DNA from: JAFGJU01 sp964570935
Lineage (GTDB): Bacteria; Eisenbacteria; RBG-16-71-46; JAFGJU01
Assembly: GCA_964570935.1 (NCBI GenBank)
Contig: CAZMZP010000075.1
Span: 22,570-86,569, forward strand
Direction: 5' to 3'
Length of the DNA: 64,000 nucleotides
The notes beneath the pieces are model-generated. The model was not told the origin of the DNA and ran no database searches. It was given only the letters and a program-made list of their open reading frames with translations. The translations under genes were made by a program, and so were the position numbers. Of the stretch, positions 1 to 8,995 are shown in pieces (positions within the stretch are counted from its first letter, which is position 1; each line of letters starts with the position of its first letter).

Positions 1-689
1 TGCCCAAGAGCGCTCCCGTGGTGCCCGGGTACGACATCGCCGGCAGGAGCATTCCTGCCGAAGTCGTCGGAGGGGACTATTTCGATTTCATACACAAGGA
101 AGAGGGCCAGCTCGCGTTCTGTCTGGGCGACATTTCGGGGAAGGGCATGCCCGCGGCCGTCCTGATGGCAAACTTACAGGCCACGATACGAGGCCAGACT
201 CTCCTCAAGTGCAGCCCCAAGGAGTGCATGGGCCGCTCCAACACGCTCCTGTATCTCAGCACTGACCCGGAGAAGTTCGCTACGCTGTTCTACGGCATTT
301 TGGACGCCCGGAACCACCGGCTGTGCTACTGCAACGCCGGGCACGAACGTCCCTACATGGTGACCTCCGGCGGCAGAGACACCGGGAAGCTGGTGCGGCT
401 GGACGTAGGAGGCATCATCCTGGGCTGCGTCGAGCAGTTTCCGTACGAAGAGACCTGCGTGCCGTTAAACAGCGGCGACGTGGTCGTGGTGTTCTCGGAC
501 GGGGTCACCGAGGCCATGAGTGAGACGAGTGAGGAGTACGGCGAGGACAGAATCGTCCGGCTCCTGGCCGAGAACCCGAACGAGTCCGCCTCGGGGCTGA
601 TAGACAAGCTCGTGGCGTCAGTCACGAAGCACTCGGGGAGCCGCTCACAGACCGACGACATCACTCTGGTGGTCATCCGACGGGAGTGA
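1..689 (+). CDS. SpoIIE/RsbU-type PP2C serine phosphatase (5' end missing)
   Basis: C-terminal part of a PPM-type phosphatase that dephosphorylates Ser/Thr phosphoproteins, typically anti-anti-sigma or other partner-switch proteins. The frame is open to the left window edge (first full codon at base 3), so the start and any sensor domain lie outside. Visible motifs are GGDYFDFI with its metal-binding acidic residues, LGDISGKGMPAAVLM, YCNAGHERP, FSDGVTEA and the terminal TDDITLVV, in normal family order. The next gene, 37 bases on, is a Ser/Thr kinase, which suggests a phosphorylation/dephosphorylation pair. The fold assignment is secure; the substrate is unknown. Confidence 0.9.
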   Translation, partial: PKSAPVVPGYDIAGRSIPAEVVGGDYFDFIHKEEGQLAFCLGDISGKGMPAAVLMANLQATIRGQTLLKCSPKECMGRSNTLLYLSTDPEKFATLFYGILDARNHRLCYCNAGHERPYMVTSGGRDTGKLVRLDVGGIILGCVEQFPYEETCVPLNSGDVVVVFSDGVTEAMSETSEEYGEDRIVRLLAENPNESASGLIDKLVASVTKHSGSRSQTDDITLVVIRRE

Positions 690-726
690 TCGAGGCAGGG
701 ATCCGGATTCCTACCATGCCAGGAAC

Positions 727-3030
727 ATGGAAGACCTGACAGGCAAAACCATTTCCCATTACAGAGTGTCCGCGCGCCTGGGCGCCGGCGGCATGGGCGT
801 CGTGTACGGCGCCGAAGACACGAAACTCAAACGTCCGGTGGCTCTAAAGTTCATATCCCCGGAACTGACCACGGACCCGGAGGCCAAGGAGCGCTTCGTC
901 CACGAGGCTCAGACGGCCTCGTCGTTTGACCATCCCAGCATCTGCACGATACACGAAATAGACGAAACTCCCGACGGACAGTTGTTTATAGTGATGCCGT
1001 TCTACAGCGGCCAGACCCTCGACGATAGGATTCGGCGAGGCCCGCTTCCTCTTGAGACAGCGCTGGACATCTCGGTGCGAGTTGTCGAGGGACTCGCCAT
1101 GGCGCACGGACGAGGGGTCGTCCACAGGGACATCAAGCCCGCCAATATCTTTGTGATGGACGATGGCCAGGTGAAGATTCTGGATTTTGGGCTGGCAAAG
1201 CTCGGGGGTCTGTCCAAGCTGACCAGGCCGGGCTTCACGGTCGGGACTATGGCATACATGGCCCCGGAGCAGCTGAAGGGTGAAGAAGTCGACGGGAGAG
1301 CGGACATCTGGTCCATGGGAGTCGTCCTTTACGAAACACTGTCCGGACGGCCTCCGTTCAAGGCAGACTATCCCGAGGCGCTAATCTACTCCGTACTCAG
1401 CACTGAGCCGGCGCCGCTCGGCAGCGGGGTCGGCGACCCCGCTGGAACGCTGGACCGCATAATCACCAGGGCGCTTGCCAAGAACCGGGAGTCCAGGTAC
1501 CAGAGCGCAGAGGACCTCCTTCAGGCTCTGCAGGGCGTTCGGGATGGCCATGCTGTGGCCGGGGACACAGAACAGCGCCATTCCCCCAAACAGGTTCCTT
1601 CAATCGCCGTGCTGCCGTTCGCGGACCTGAGCCCGTCCAGAGACCAGGAGTATTTCTGCGACGGGATGGCCGAAGAGATCATAAACGCCCTCACGCGGGT
1701 TGACGGCCTCAAGGTGGTCGCGCGCACTTCCGCCTTCGCCTTCAAAGGAAAGAGTGATGACATCCGCGACATCGGCAGACGGCTTTCCGTTCAGACTGTC
1801 ATGGAAGGCGGCGTGCGCAAAGCCGGCGACAGGCTTCGAATCACCGTGCAGCTCGTAGACGTGACCGACGGCTATCAGCTATGGTCTGAGCGGTTTGACC
1901 GGCAGCTCGAGGACGTGTTCGCGGTCCAGGACGAGATCTCCAGGGCCATTGTGGACAAACTGAAAGTGGAACTTTTGCACGACGAGATGGTCGAAGTGCT
2001 GAAGCGCTCCACCTCCAACGTCGAGGCGTACCAGCTGTACCTGGAGGGGCGCTACCACTGGAACAGGCGGACGGCCACCGGGCTCGCGAAGTCGATCGCG
2101 CTCTTCCACAAGGCCGTCGCGTTGGACCCGGGCTACGCGCTTGCACACGCTGGTCTGGCCGACGCTTACAACATTCTCACCGGCTTCGGCGAGGGCCCGG
2201 ACGAAGAGCTGTTCAAGAAGGCGGAGGACGCGGCGGCCAAGGCGCTGAGCATCGACGGCCGCTTGGCAGAGGCGCACACGGCGCTCGCGTACGCACGAGC
2301 AGGGCGCTGGGATTGGGCCGGCGCCGAGAGGCAGTACGCCAAGGCCATGGAGCTTAACCCGGACTACGCCCCTGCGCAGCAATGGTTTGCTTCGTACCTG
2401 GTGGCCATGGGCAGGTTTGACGAGGCCCTTCGCCGCATGAAGACAGCCCGGCAGCTCGACCCGCTGTCCCTGATCATCAATCTCGGGGAGGCCAACGTGC
2501 ACTACTACGCCGGGCAGTGGGACGGAGCCGAGGAGCAGTGCAGAAAGGTCCTCGAGTTGGATCCTGGCTTCGCGCTCGCGCACCAGCGTCTGGGGGCGAT
2601 CTACTTACAAAAGGGGGCGCACGAGAGGGGGCTGGAGGAGTTGGCTGTGTCGGCTAACCTCCTTTCCGGTGATAGAATGCCGATACTCCCGTGGCTCGGA
2701 TTCGGATACGGGATCGCCGGGAGGGCGTCCGATGCTGGCAAGGTGCTGGATGAGCTTGAGGCCCTGTCCAGGGAGCGTCACGTCCCAGGGACCATGTTTG
2801 CCATGGTCTACGCCGGCATGGGAGACAAAGAGCGCGTGATTCGTATGTTGCGGAAGGCATTTCAGGAGCGGGAAAGCTCGCTGATAACGCTGAAAGTGGA
2901 GCCGGTATTCAGAAGTCTCCGTTCAGACCCGGCTTTCCAGGCGATACTCGAAGACATGGGGCTCGCGGGGCCGCCGCGACGCTCCGCTAGTGGGGCAGTT
3001 CTCGGAGAGAATACGCATGAAAAGACGTGA
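727..3030 (+). CDS. Soluble Ser/Thr protein kinase with TolB/FlgO-like and TPR domains
   Basis: 767-residue PknB-family kinase. The kinase domain spans about residues 10-270: Gly-rich loop GAGGMGVVY (19-27), VALKF lysine (41), HRDIKPAN (133-140), DFG (153-155) and APE (179-181), so all catalytic residues are present. Residues about 290-415 match the segment often called TolB/FlgO-like or adenylate-cyclase-associated (IAVLPFADLSP...DGMAEEI). The rest, about 430-700, is TPR-like helical repeats. No transmembrane segment is seen, unlike PASTA kinases, so it is probably cytoplasmic with the TPRs recruiting targets. It follows a phosphatase gene and overlaps the next gene by 14 bases. Confidence 0.93.
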   Translation: MEDLTGKTISHYRVSARLGAGGMGVVYGAEDTKLKRPVALKFISPELTTDPEAKERFVHEAQTASSFDHPSICTIHEIDETPDGQLFIVMPFYSGQTLDDRIRRGPLPLETALDISVRVVEGLAMAHGRGVVHRDIKPANIFVMDDGQVKILDFGLAKLGGLSKLTRPGFTVGTMAYMAPEQLKGEEVDGRADIWSMGVVLYETLSGRPPFKADYPEALIYSVLSTEPAPLGSGVGDPAGTLDRIITRALAKNRESRYQSAEDLLQALQGVRDGHAVAGDTEQRHSPKQVPSIAVLPFADLSPSRDQEYFCDGMAEEIINALTRVDGLKVVARTSAFAFKGKSDDIRDIGRRLSVQTVMEGGVRKAGDRLRITVQLVDVTDGYQLWSERFDRQLEDVFAVQDEISRAIVDKLKVELLHDEMVEVLKRSTSNVEAYQLYLEGRYHWNRRTATGLAKSIALFHKAVALDPGYALAHAGLADAYNILTGFGEGPDEELFKKAEDAAAKALSIDGRLAEAHTALAYARAGRWDWAGAERQYAKAMELNPDYAPAQQWFASYLVAMGRFDEALRRMKTARQLDPLSLIINLGEANVHYYAGQWDGAEEQCRKVLELDPGFALAHQRLGAIYLQKGAHERGLEELAVSANLLSGDRMPILPWLGFGYGIAGRASDAGKVLDELEALSRERHVPGTMFAMVYAGMGDKERVIRMLRKAFQERESSLITLKVEPVFRSLRSDPAFQAILEDMGLAGPPRRSASGAVLGENTHEKT

Positions 3031-3736
3031 AGACCTCGTCGTGTGCCAGGTGTGCAAGAAACGGAAGCGCCTGAGCGAAGTCCTGCCTGCCGGGATGGTG
3101 CGGGATTCAGTCGTGGAAGTAATAAAAAAGACTCACCCCGACTGGTCCCCGGACGGGTTTGTGTGCACGTCCGACCTGAACCACTTCAGGACGGAGTACG
3201 TCAGGCGGGCGCTGGAGGTGGAGAGGGGAGAGCTCTCGGCCCTGGAGAACGAAGTCGTCAGAAGCCTCAAGGAGCAGGAAACCCTTTCCAAGAACGTCAA
3301 CGCGGAGTTTGAAAGCCGGCTGACGTTCGGCGAGCGGATAGCAGACAAAGTCGCCGATTTCGGAGGCAGCTGGCGCTTCCTGATAATCTTTGGCTCCGTG
3401 CTTGTGCTTTGGGTGGGGATCAACTCAGTCGTGATGCTCTTGAGGCCGTTCGACCCCTACCCCTTCATTCTATTGAACCTCATCCTGTCCTGCCTCGCGG
3501 CCGCCCAGGCTCCGATTATCATGATGAGCCAGAACAGACAGGAGGCCAAGGACAGGCTGCGGAGCGAACACGATTACAAGATCAACCTCCGGGCCGAGCT
3601 GGAGATCCGCCATCTTCATGCAAAGGTCGACCAGTTGATGAACCACCAGTGGCAAAGGCTGATGGAAATCCAGGAAATCCAGACCGAGCTTATGCAGCAA
3701 TTAGTCCCCGGGACGCGGCCGCAAGACGAAAGCTAG
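3017..3736 (+). CDS. DUF1003 family membrane protein
   Basis: 239 residues from ATG 3017, chosen because GGAGAG lies seven bases upstream; a start at 2990 would add nine residues and has no better site. The N-terminus has a Cys-rich segment (CQVCKKRK, then FVCTSDLNH) that could bind metal. A region predicted to be helical follows, then the DUF1003 core: two hydrophobic helices (RFLIIFGSVLVLWVGINSVV and YPFILLNLILSCLAAAQAPI) and the usual MMSQNRQ...D motif. The tail is predicted helical. The family has no settled function. Its start overlaps the kinase end, which implies translational coupling. Confidence 0.88.
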   Translation: MKRREDLVVCQVCKKRKRLSEVLPAGMVRDSVVEVIKKTHPDWSPDGFVCTSDLNHFRTEYVRRALEVERGELSALENEVVRSLKEQETLSKNVNAEFESRLTFGERIADKVADFGGSWRFLIIFGSVLVLWVGINSVVMLLRPFDPYPFILLNLILSCLAAAQAPIIMMSQNRQEAKDRLRSEHDYKINLRAELEIRHLHAKVDQLMNHQWQRLMEIQEIQTELMQQLVPGTRPQDES

Positions 3737-3763
3737 ACCGTTTCCCCATTCTCGCCGCCCCGC

Positions 3764-3788
3764 GAGCCGACCGAGGCTCCGTCCTTTT
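3764..3788 (+). terminator. Weak possible terminator
   Basis: Five-pair stem GAGCC/GGCTC (3764-3768 with 3775-3779) and six-base loop, followed by a short T-rich stretch. It lies just after the DUF1003 gene. The stem is short, so this is tentative. Confidence 0.3.
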
Positions 3789-3791
3789 GTG

Positions 3792-3820
3792 TTGACCAAA
3801 TCCCTCCCTGACTGTACCGT
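3792..3820 (+). promoter_or_regulatory. Possible sigma70-type promoter for the membrane-module operon
   Basis: TTGACC at 3792-3797, 17-base spacer, TACCGT at 3815-3820. The -35 is good and the -10 poor. It is the best candidate upstream of the operon starting at 3894. Confidence 0.25.
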
Positions 3821-3893
3821 TTTGCCTGGATACGAGTTCTATCGCTTGTTCTGGAGCCCGGGGCGAATCTGCTCTTTCCGAAAGGAGGAAAGA

Positions 3894-5129
3894 ATGCCCG
3901 TTTCATCCAGGAACCGAGTCTTCTTCCTGCCGCTCGCCGTGTTTCTTCTTGCCATGATTCCCTTCCTCGTGTTTTCAGCCCGTGCAGACGGCCAGCCGCC
4001 GCCCGAGCAGGTCGGCGCGGTTGGCGTCGCGGAGGCGGCGCCTGATTCGGTCCTCCTCATGTTGACGCCAGTGGGGCACTTGACCGCTTCAGACACGCCC
4101 AGCGACGAGGGCGGGAGCATGACGGTCAAGTGGACCGAGCCCGAGAACGCCGCCCAGCTCGGCCTCACGTACAGAGTCATGAGAGCCGAGAGCCACCAGG
4201 GCCAGTACGCGGAGGTCTGCGAGCTTGCGGCGGGGGAGCACGAGTACGTGGACGCGGGACTCACTGACGGCAAGCAGTACTGCTACAAAGTGCTGTCGGT
4301 CGTGGGGCCCAGTGTCGCCGAGTCGGCGCCGACCTTGCCCGCCTTTCCCAGGGGCAACTGGTTCAGGATGTTCCGGCTCAACGCCCTGGTGCTTCTCATA
4401 ATCTTCTCCAGCTCCGTCCTCTTCTACATCGCGCGAGCTCGCGGGGGCAAGCCCATCTACATCAGAAAGATCGCCGGCCTGAACGCCGTGGACGAGGCCG
4501 TGGGCAGGGCCACGGAAATGGGCAAGAAAATCCTCTACATCCCCGGCATCATGAGCATCGACGAAATACAGACCATCGCCAGTCTGGCCATCCTGGGACA
4601 CGTCGCGAAGCTGAGCGCCCAGTACAACGCCGATTTGGAGGTCCCCAACAAGGACCCGCTCACGTTCGCGTCGGCCCGGGAAACCGTGAGGGAAGCGTAT
4701 CTCGAGGCGGGAAGGCCCGACCTGTTCAGGGAAGAGATGGTCAACTACGTGACCTACGACCAGTTCGCGTACACGGCCTCGGTCACCGGCAAGATGGTGC
4801 GGGAGAAGCCGGCCACGAACTTCCTGATAGGCTCCTTCTACGCCGAGAGCCTTCTTCTGGCCGAGACCGGGCAGTCAGTGGGCGCGATTCAGATCTCCGG
4901 CACGGCGGAGGTCGCGCAGCTCCCGTTCTTCGTGGTGGCGTGCGACTACACGCTCATCGGCGAGGAACTGTACGCGGCCAGCGCCTATCTATCCAGAGAG
5001 CCAGTCCTCCTGGGAAGCATAAAGGGACAGGACCTCACCAAGCTCCTCCTCATGCTTGCTCTTGGACTCGGCGTTATTCTTGAGTCTTTCGGTTTGGCTT
5101 TTGTTAAAGACGCCTTCAGGATGCAGTGA
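3894..5129 (+). CDS. Signal-peptide, fibronectin-III-like membrane protein (DUF6754-like)
   Basis: 411 residues from ATG 3894, which has an excellent AAAGGAGGAA site; the frame extends upstream but that part lacks a ribosome site and would bury the signal peptide. Residues 1-32 form a signal peptide. About 65-150 reads as a fibronectin-III-like sandwich (TVKWTEPENAAQLGLTYRV...YCYKVLSVVG). A transmembrane helix lies at 163-180 (NALVLLIIFSSSVLFYIAR). A conserved soluble domain follows (GRATEMGKKILYIPG...IGSFYAESLLLAETG), and a last hydrophobic helix near the C-terminus. The main domain resembles DUF6754, from memory of the family; function unknown. First gene of a tightly spaced set of four membrane proteins. 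Confidence 0.82.
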   Translation: MPVSSRNRVFFLPLAVFLLAMIPFLVFSARADGQPPPEQVGAVGVAEAAPDSVLLMLTPVGHLTASDTPSDEGGSMTVKWTEPENAAQLGLTYRVMRAESHQGQYAEVCELAAGEHEYVDAGLTDGKQYCYKVLSVVGPSVAESAPTLPAFPRGNWFRMFRLNALVLLIIFSSSVLFYIARARGGKPIYIRKIAGLNAVDEAVGRATEMGKKILYIPGIMSIDEIQTIASLAILGHVAKLSAQYNADLEVPNKDPLTFASARETVREAYLEAGRPDLFREEMVNYVTYDQFAYTASVTGKMVREKPATNFLIGSFYAESLLLAETGQSVGAIQISGTAEVAQLPFFVVACDYTLIGEELYAASAYLSREPVLLGSIKGQDLTKLLLMLALGLGVILESFGLAFVKDAFRMQ

Positions 5130-5155
5130 CATAGAGGGGTAAAGGAGGTTAAGAC

Positions 5156-5818
5156 ATGCGCAAACAGGTCCCACTGCTTCTGACGTTTTGCGCAGGGATG
5201 ATTCCGATCATTGCGCTGTTTGTGCCGGAGAGACACGTCAGCACCGTCAGCACGACGCTGGACTCCTGGCTGATAATAGTCGCCGGATTCGCCCTGCTGC
5301 TGGGTGTCGTGAACGTCATCCAGATGAACACGAACAAGATAAAGAGAAGAAGTTCGGGCTGGCCTTACGCCATCGTGCTTCTGGCGGGGCTGGCAATAAT
5401 GGGCACCTTCGGGTTCGCGGGCGCCTTCGGTGGGTTCGGCGGGATCGTCACCCGCCCGGACGGCACGTCCACGCCGTTCGACTGGCTGTACCAGAACGCG
5501 TTCCTTCCGCTCCAGGGCACGATGTTCGCCCTCCTGGCCTTCTTCATGGCCAGCGCCTCGTACAGGGCGTTCCGGGCCAGGAACGTGGAGGCCACCATTC
5601 TTCTCGTCGCGGCCCTCATCGTGATGTTTGGGCGGATTCCGTTCGGCGAGATGATCTCCAAATGGTGGCCGCTCACGACGGAGTGGATCATGGCCAGGCC
5701 CAACATGGCCGCGCAGCGCGGCATCATGATTGGAGCCGGGTTGGGCGCGGCCTCGATGGCTCTCAGAGTGATTGTAGGAATCGAACGGTCGTACCTTGGG
5801 CTTGGCAAAGGCGAATAG
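5156..5818 (+). CDS. Polytopic membrane protein of unknown function (module gene 2)
   Basis: 220 residues, ATG preceded by AAAGGAGG. About five or six hydrophobic helices are visible (for example LIIVAGFALLLGVVNVIQM, YAIVLLAGLAIMGTFGFAGA, TILLVAALIVMFG), with a Gly-rich loop GFGGIVTRPDGT between helices. No catalytic motif is recognised. It starts 26 bases after the DUF6754-like gene and ends 13 bases before the next, so it is probably a subunit of the same membrane assembly. Confidence 0.8.
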   Translation: MRKQVPLLLTFCAGMIPIIALFVPERHVSTVSTTLDSWLIIVAGFALLLGVVNVIQMNTNKIKRRSSGWPYAIVLLAGLAIMGTFGFAGAFGGFGGIVTRPDGTSTPFDWLYQNAFLPLQGTMFALLAFFMASASYRAFRARNVEATILLVAALIVMFGRIPFGEMISKWWPLTTEWIMARPNMAAQRGIMIGAGLGAASMALRVIVGIERSYLGLGKGE

Positions 5819-5831
5819 AGAGGAGAATGCG

Positions 5832-6707
5832 ATGAACCTAGAACGAATAATGCAGGTTGATAGGCGCATCATCTACCTCTTCGTCGCCGTGGGTACGATT
5901 CTGCCTATCATTTTTGTGATTGGACTTCCGGTTTCGATCACTCCACCCGTGCAGATGGCGTTTGACAGGATAGAGAACCAGCTCAAGGCGGGCGACGTGG
6001 TTCTGGTCTCCTTCGACTACGGTCCTTCCTCCGCCCCCGAGAACGCGCCCATGGCCGACGCGTTCCTGCGACACTGTTTCTCAAAGGGCATCAAGGTCAT
6101 AGTGATAGCTCTCTATCCTCTCGGCGGGCTCTCGGAGGCCGTGAGCGAGCTCAACAAGGTCGTGGCCGAGTTTCCGGACCTCGAGTACGGCGTCGACTAC
6201 GTGAATCTCGGGTACAAGGACGGAGCCCAGGCCGCTATGCGGAAGATGAACGAGAACATCCACGAGGTCTTCCCGACGGACTTGCGGGGCACTCCGCTCA
6301 ATCAGATTCCCATGATGAAGGACGTGAAGAACTACGCGGACGTCAAGCTCTGCATCACTCTCGCGACCGGCATCATAGGCGAATGGTGGGCGAACCTCGT
6401 CAACGCGCAGTTCGGCCTGCCCGTCATCGTGGGGCCCACGGCGGTCTCGGCGCCCAAGTACTACGCCTACTTGGAGGCAAAGCAGATGGCCGGTCTCCTG
6501 GGAGGGCTCAAGGGCGCTTCCGAGTACGAGAGACTTGTGGTTAACAAGTACCCTCATCTCGCCGAGGTGTACGCCACTCCGGGCATGTACACCGCCACGA
6601 AGGGTATGGACGTGCAGTCGATAGTTCATCTCATCATGATCGCGTTCATCGTTCTCGGTAACGTGGTTTACTTCACTGGGAAAAGAAAACCACGCAAGGC
6701 CGCATAG
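5832..6707 (+). CDS. Bitopic membrane protein with Rossmann-like domain (module gene 3)
   Basis: 291 residues from ATG 5832, behind GAGAGGAGA; an ATG at 5796 lies inside the preceding gene and lacks a site. There is one N-terminal helix (about 11-30), a soluble alpha/beta domain of about 220 residues and a C-terminal helix (about 262-280) followed by a basic KRKPRKAA tail. The middle alternates strands and helices (GDVVLVSFDYGPSS, GIKVIVIALYPLGG, FGLPVIVGPTAVSAP), suggesting a Rossmann-like fold without a clear cofactor motif. Family not recognised. Confidence 0.8.
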   Translation: MNLERIMQVDRRIIYLFVAVGTILPIIFVIGLPVSITPPVQMAFDRIENQLKAGDVVLVSFDYGPSSAPENAPMADAFLRHCFSKGIKVIVIALYPLGGLSEAVSELNKVVAEFPDLEYGVDYVNLGYKDGAQAAMRKMNENIHEVFPTDLRGTPLNQIPMMKDVKNYADVKLCITLATGIIGEWWANLVNAQFGLPVIVGPTAVSAPKYYAYLEAKQMAGLLGGLKGASEYERLVVNKYPHLAEVYATPGMYTATKGMDVQSIVHLIMIAFIVLGNVVYFTGKRKPRKAA

Positions 6708-6717
6708 GAGGTCCGTC

Positions 6718-7350
6718 ATGCCAGGTTTGGGCACATGGCTAGCTGCATTCTTTACGCTATGCATGCTTAGCTTTCTATACAAGGACAATCCGTTTTTTAG
6801 GTTTGCCGAGAGTTTCTTCGCCGGTCTTTCGCTCGGCTACTACATCGGTATCGTCGCGAACCAGACCATAAAGCCGAATCTGGTGCTCCCGTTGGCGCAG
6901 GAGTTTTCCGCCAACTGGCACCTGCTGTTCGCCGGCGGACTGGGCGTCATGCTGTACTTCCGCTACATAAAGCGGGTGGCCTGGGTGAGCAGGTGGGCGC
7001 TGGCCGTGTACGTTGGCTACTACGTTGGCGTCAACATGATGCAGAAGCTCCACGGAGAGGTACTGCCGCAGGTCGGCGACACGATGCTCTCCCTGAGCTG
7101 GAACGGTCTCGGGACGCTCTGGAATCTGGTGATGGTGGTGGGCGTGCTCTCAGTGCTCATCTACTTCTACTTCTCCGCCGAGCACAAGGGCGCGATCGGG
7201 GGCGTATCCAGGGTCGGCATCTGGTTCCTGATGGTGTCTTTCGGAGCCGCGTTCGGCTACACGGTGATGGGCCGTATCTCGCTGCTCATAGGCAGGATGG
7301 TCTTCCTGGTGAACGAGTGGGCGCGGCCTTTGATCGGCCTGATCACGTAG
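6718..7350 (+). CDS. Polytopic membrane protein of unknown function (module gene 4)
   Basis: 210 residues; ATG 6718 has AGGAGGTCC upstream and starts ten bases after the preceding stop. About five or six helices are visible (LAAFFTLCMLSFLY, FFAGLSLGYYIGIVANQ, VMVVGVLSVLIYFYFSA, ISLLIGRMVFLVNEWA), and it is rich in Gly and aromatic residues. No known family is recognised. Spacing places it in one transcription unit with the three upstream membrane proteins and, after 88 bases holding a GC-rich hairpin without a T-run, the TldD/TldE pair. Confidence 0.8.
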   Translation: MPGLGTWLAAFFTLCMLSFLYKDNPFFRFAESFFAGLSLGYYIGIVANQTIKPNLVLPLAQEFSANWHLLFAGGLGVMLYFRYIKRVAWVSRWALAVYVGYYVGVNMMQKLHGEVLPQVGDTMLSLSWNGLGTLWNLVMVVGVLSVLIYFYFSAEHKGAIGGVSRVGIWFLMVSFGAAFGYTVMGRISLLIGRMVFLVNEWARPLIGLIT

Positions 7351-7438
7351 GCCGCGTTACCCGGGTCCGGGTCCGGCCCGCGGACCGGCGGGCAGGGACG
7401 CGTGTGCGCTTCCGGGCTCCGGCCGGAATGGAGGAGGC

Positions 7439-8968
7439 ATGAGTCTAAGCGATGTCCTCGGGGAGAGAATCCCAAGAAGACAGTTTCTGAGACGGACAGT
7501 AAAAGGAGGGATTGTGCTTGTAGGGGCTCCCGTTATGGCGAGCTTTCTCTCGCCGGAGGAAGCCGCCGCCCAGGAGAAAGCGCTGAGTGACGTCTTCAAG
7601 AAAGACGACCTCACCTCGGTTCTCAAAGAGGCCCTGGCCGGTGGAGGCGATTTCGCCGACGTCTACGTAGAGCGGGTGTTCACGACCACGATCAGCTACT
7701 CCGAGAGCAAGGTCCAAAGCGTGAGATACGGGCTGGACAGCGGGGCCGGCGTCAGGGTCATCAAGGGTGACCAGACCGGATACGCGTACTGCGAGGAGTT
7801 CAGCAAGGGCGCTCTCAACAAGGCGGCGCGCACCGCCGGAGAAATCGCGAGCGGACCGGCCAGACAGAAGATCGCCAAGCTGTCCGTCAGGAGCTCCGTG
7901 AATCACGTCCCGTACACTGTGGATCCCATGACGGTCAGGGAAAAAGAGAAGGTCCGCATGGTGGAAACGGCGGACAGGGCGGCGCGTGAGGTGGACCCGC
8001 GGGTCGCCCAGGTGACGATACTGTACCAGGAGTCCATGAAAAACTTCGTCCTGGCCAACTCCGAGGGCGTCTACGTGAGCGACGAGCTTCCGATGATGTG
8101 GTTCACGATAGACGCGGTGGCCAGGGACGGGGACAAGAGAAGGCCGGGCTACCTCCGGCAGTCGGCCAGAAAGGGTTTCGAGTTCTTCAACGACAACGAC
8201 CCCGCGAAGGCGGGCGCGAGAGCGGCCAGGCAGGCCGTGCTCATGCTCGACTCGCGGCCCGCGCCCATGGGCGAGATGCCGGTCGTGCTGGCGTCCGGCG
8301 GCGGCGTGATGTTCCATGAGGCCGTGGGGCACGGCCTGGAAGCCGACGGCGTGAAGAATCAGACCTCCATGTTCACCGGGAAGGTGGGCCAGAAGGTCGG
8401 CAGCGAACACGTCACGCTGCTTGACGACCCCACGCTGCCGAACCTCAGGGGAAGCTACAACTTCGACGACGAGGGAACGCTCGCGCGGAGCAAAGTGCTG
8501 ATAGAAAAGGGCGTCCTCAAGGGCTACTTGAACGACCTTCTGACCGCAACGTACCTGGGCGCGGCGCCTACCGGAAACGGCCGGCGTGAGTCCTACAGGG
8601 ACTACCCTCTCGTCAGGATGTCCAACACGTACCTGGCGACGGGCGAGCTCGAGGCAGAGGAGATAATCGCCGCCACGGAGAAGGGGATTTTCGCCAAGGA
8701 GCTCGGTGGGGGAGAAGTGGACACGTCTTCCGGCAACTTCACGTTCGCGGTCCGGGAAGCCTATCTCATAGAGAACGGGAAGTTGGGCGCGCCCATACTC
8801 GGCGCGACACTGATCGGGAACGGGCCGGAAACGATGAAGCGGATCGACATGGTCGGTAACGACATCTCTTACTGGCCGGGCACGTGCGGGAAGGGACAGT
8901 GGGTCCCGGTCACGAGCGGCGCGCCCACTCTCAGAATCGCGCGCATCACAATAGGCGGAAGAGAATAG
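7439..8968 (+). CDS. tldD: TldD-family zinc metallopeptidase with Tat signal
   Basis: 509 residues. TldD and TldE form a heteromeric protease that degrades unfolded peptides and matures some modified peptides. The zinc motif HEAVGH is at 293-298, and the Cys of PGTCGKGQ (483) matches the third zinc ligand of E. coli TldD, so the enzyme should be active. The N-terminus has a twin-arginine stretch RRQFLRR (13-19), a hydrophobic segment and an AAAQE cleavage-like site, predicting Tat export. E. coli TldD is cytoplasmic, so this is a notable difference. The gene is 27 bases upstream of tldE. Confidence 0.93.
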   Translation: MSLSDVLGERIPRRQFLRRTVKGGIVLVGAPVMASFLSPEEAAAQEKALSDVFKKDDLTSVLKEALAGGGDFADVYVERVFTTTISYSESKVQSVRYGLDSGAGVRVIKGDQTGYAYCEEFSKGALNKAARTAGEIASGPARQKIAKLSVRSSVNHVPYTVDPMTVREKEKVRMVETADRAAREVDPRVAQVTILYQESMKNFVLANSEGVYVSDELPMMWFTIDAVARDGDKRRPGYLRQSARKGFEFFNDNDPAKAGARAARQAVLMLDSRPAPMGEMPVVLASGGGVMFHEAVGHGLEADGVKNQTSMFTGKVGQKVGSEHVTLLDDPTLPNLRGSYNFDDEGTLARSKVLIEKGVLKGYLNDLLTATYLGAAPTGNGRRESYRDYPLVRMSNTYLATGELEAEEIIAATEKGIFAKELGGGEVDTSSGNFTFAVREAYLIENGKLGAPILGATLIGNGPETMKRIDMVGNDISYWPGTCGKGQWVPVTSGAPTLRIARITIGGRE

Positions 8969-8995
8969 AAAACGCACGAGAGTTAGCGGAGGACA

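Noticed and set aside
7351..7438. GC-rich hairpin (GGTCCG/CGGACC) before tldD as a terminator
   Set aside because: No T-run follows and the genes on both sides look co-transcribed.
7445..8977. Long minus-strand open frame (about 510 codons) opposite tldD
   Set aside because: Arg/Val/His-rich translation with no fold or motif, wholly antisense to a gene with clear motifs; typical of GC-rich shadows.
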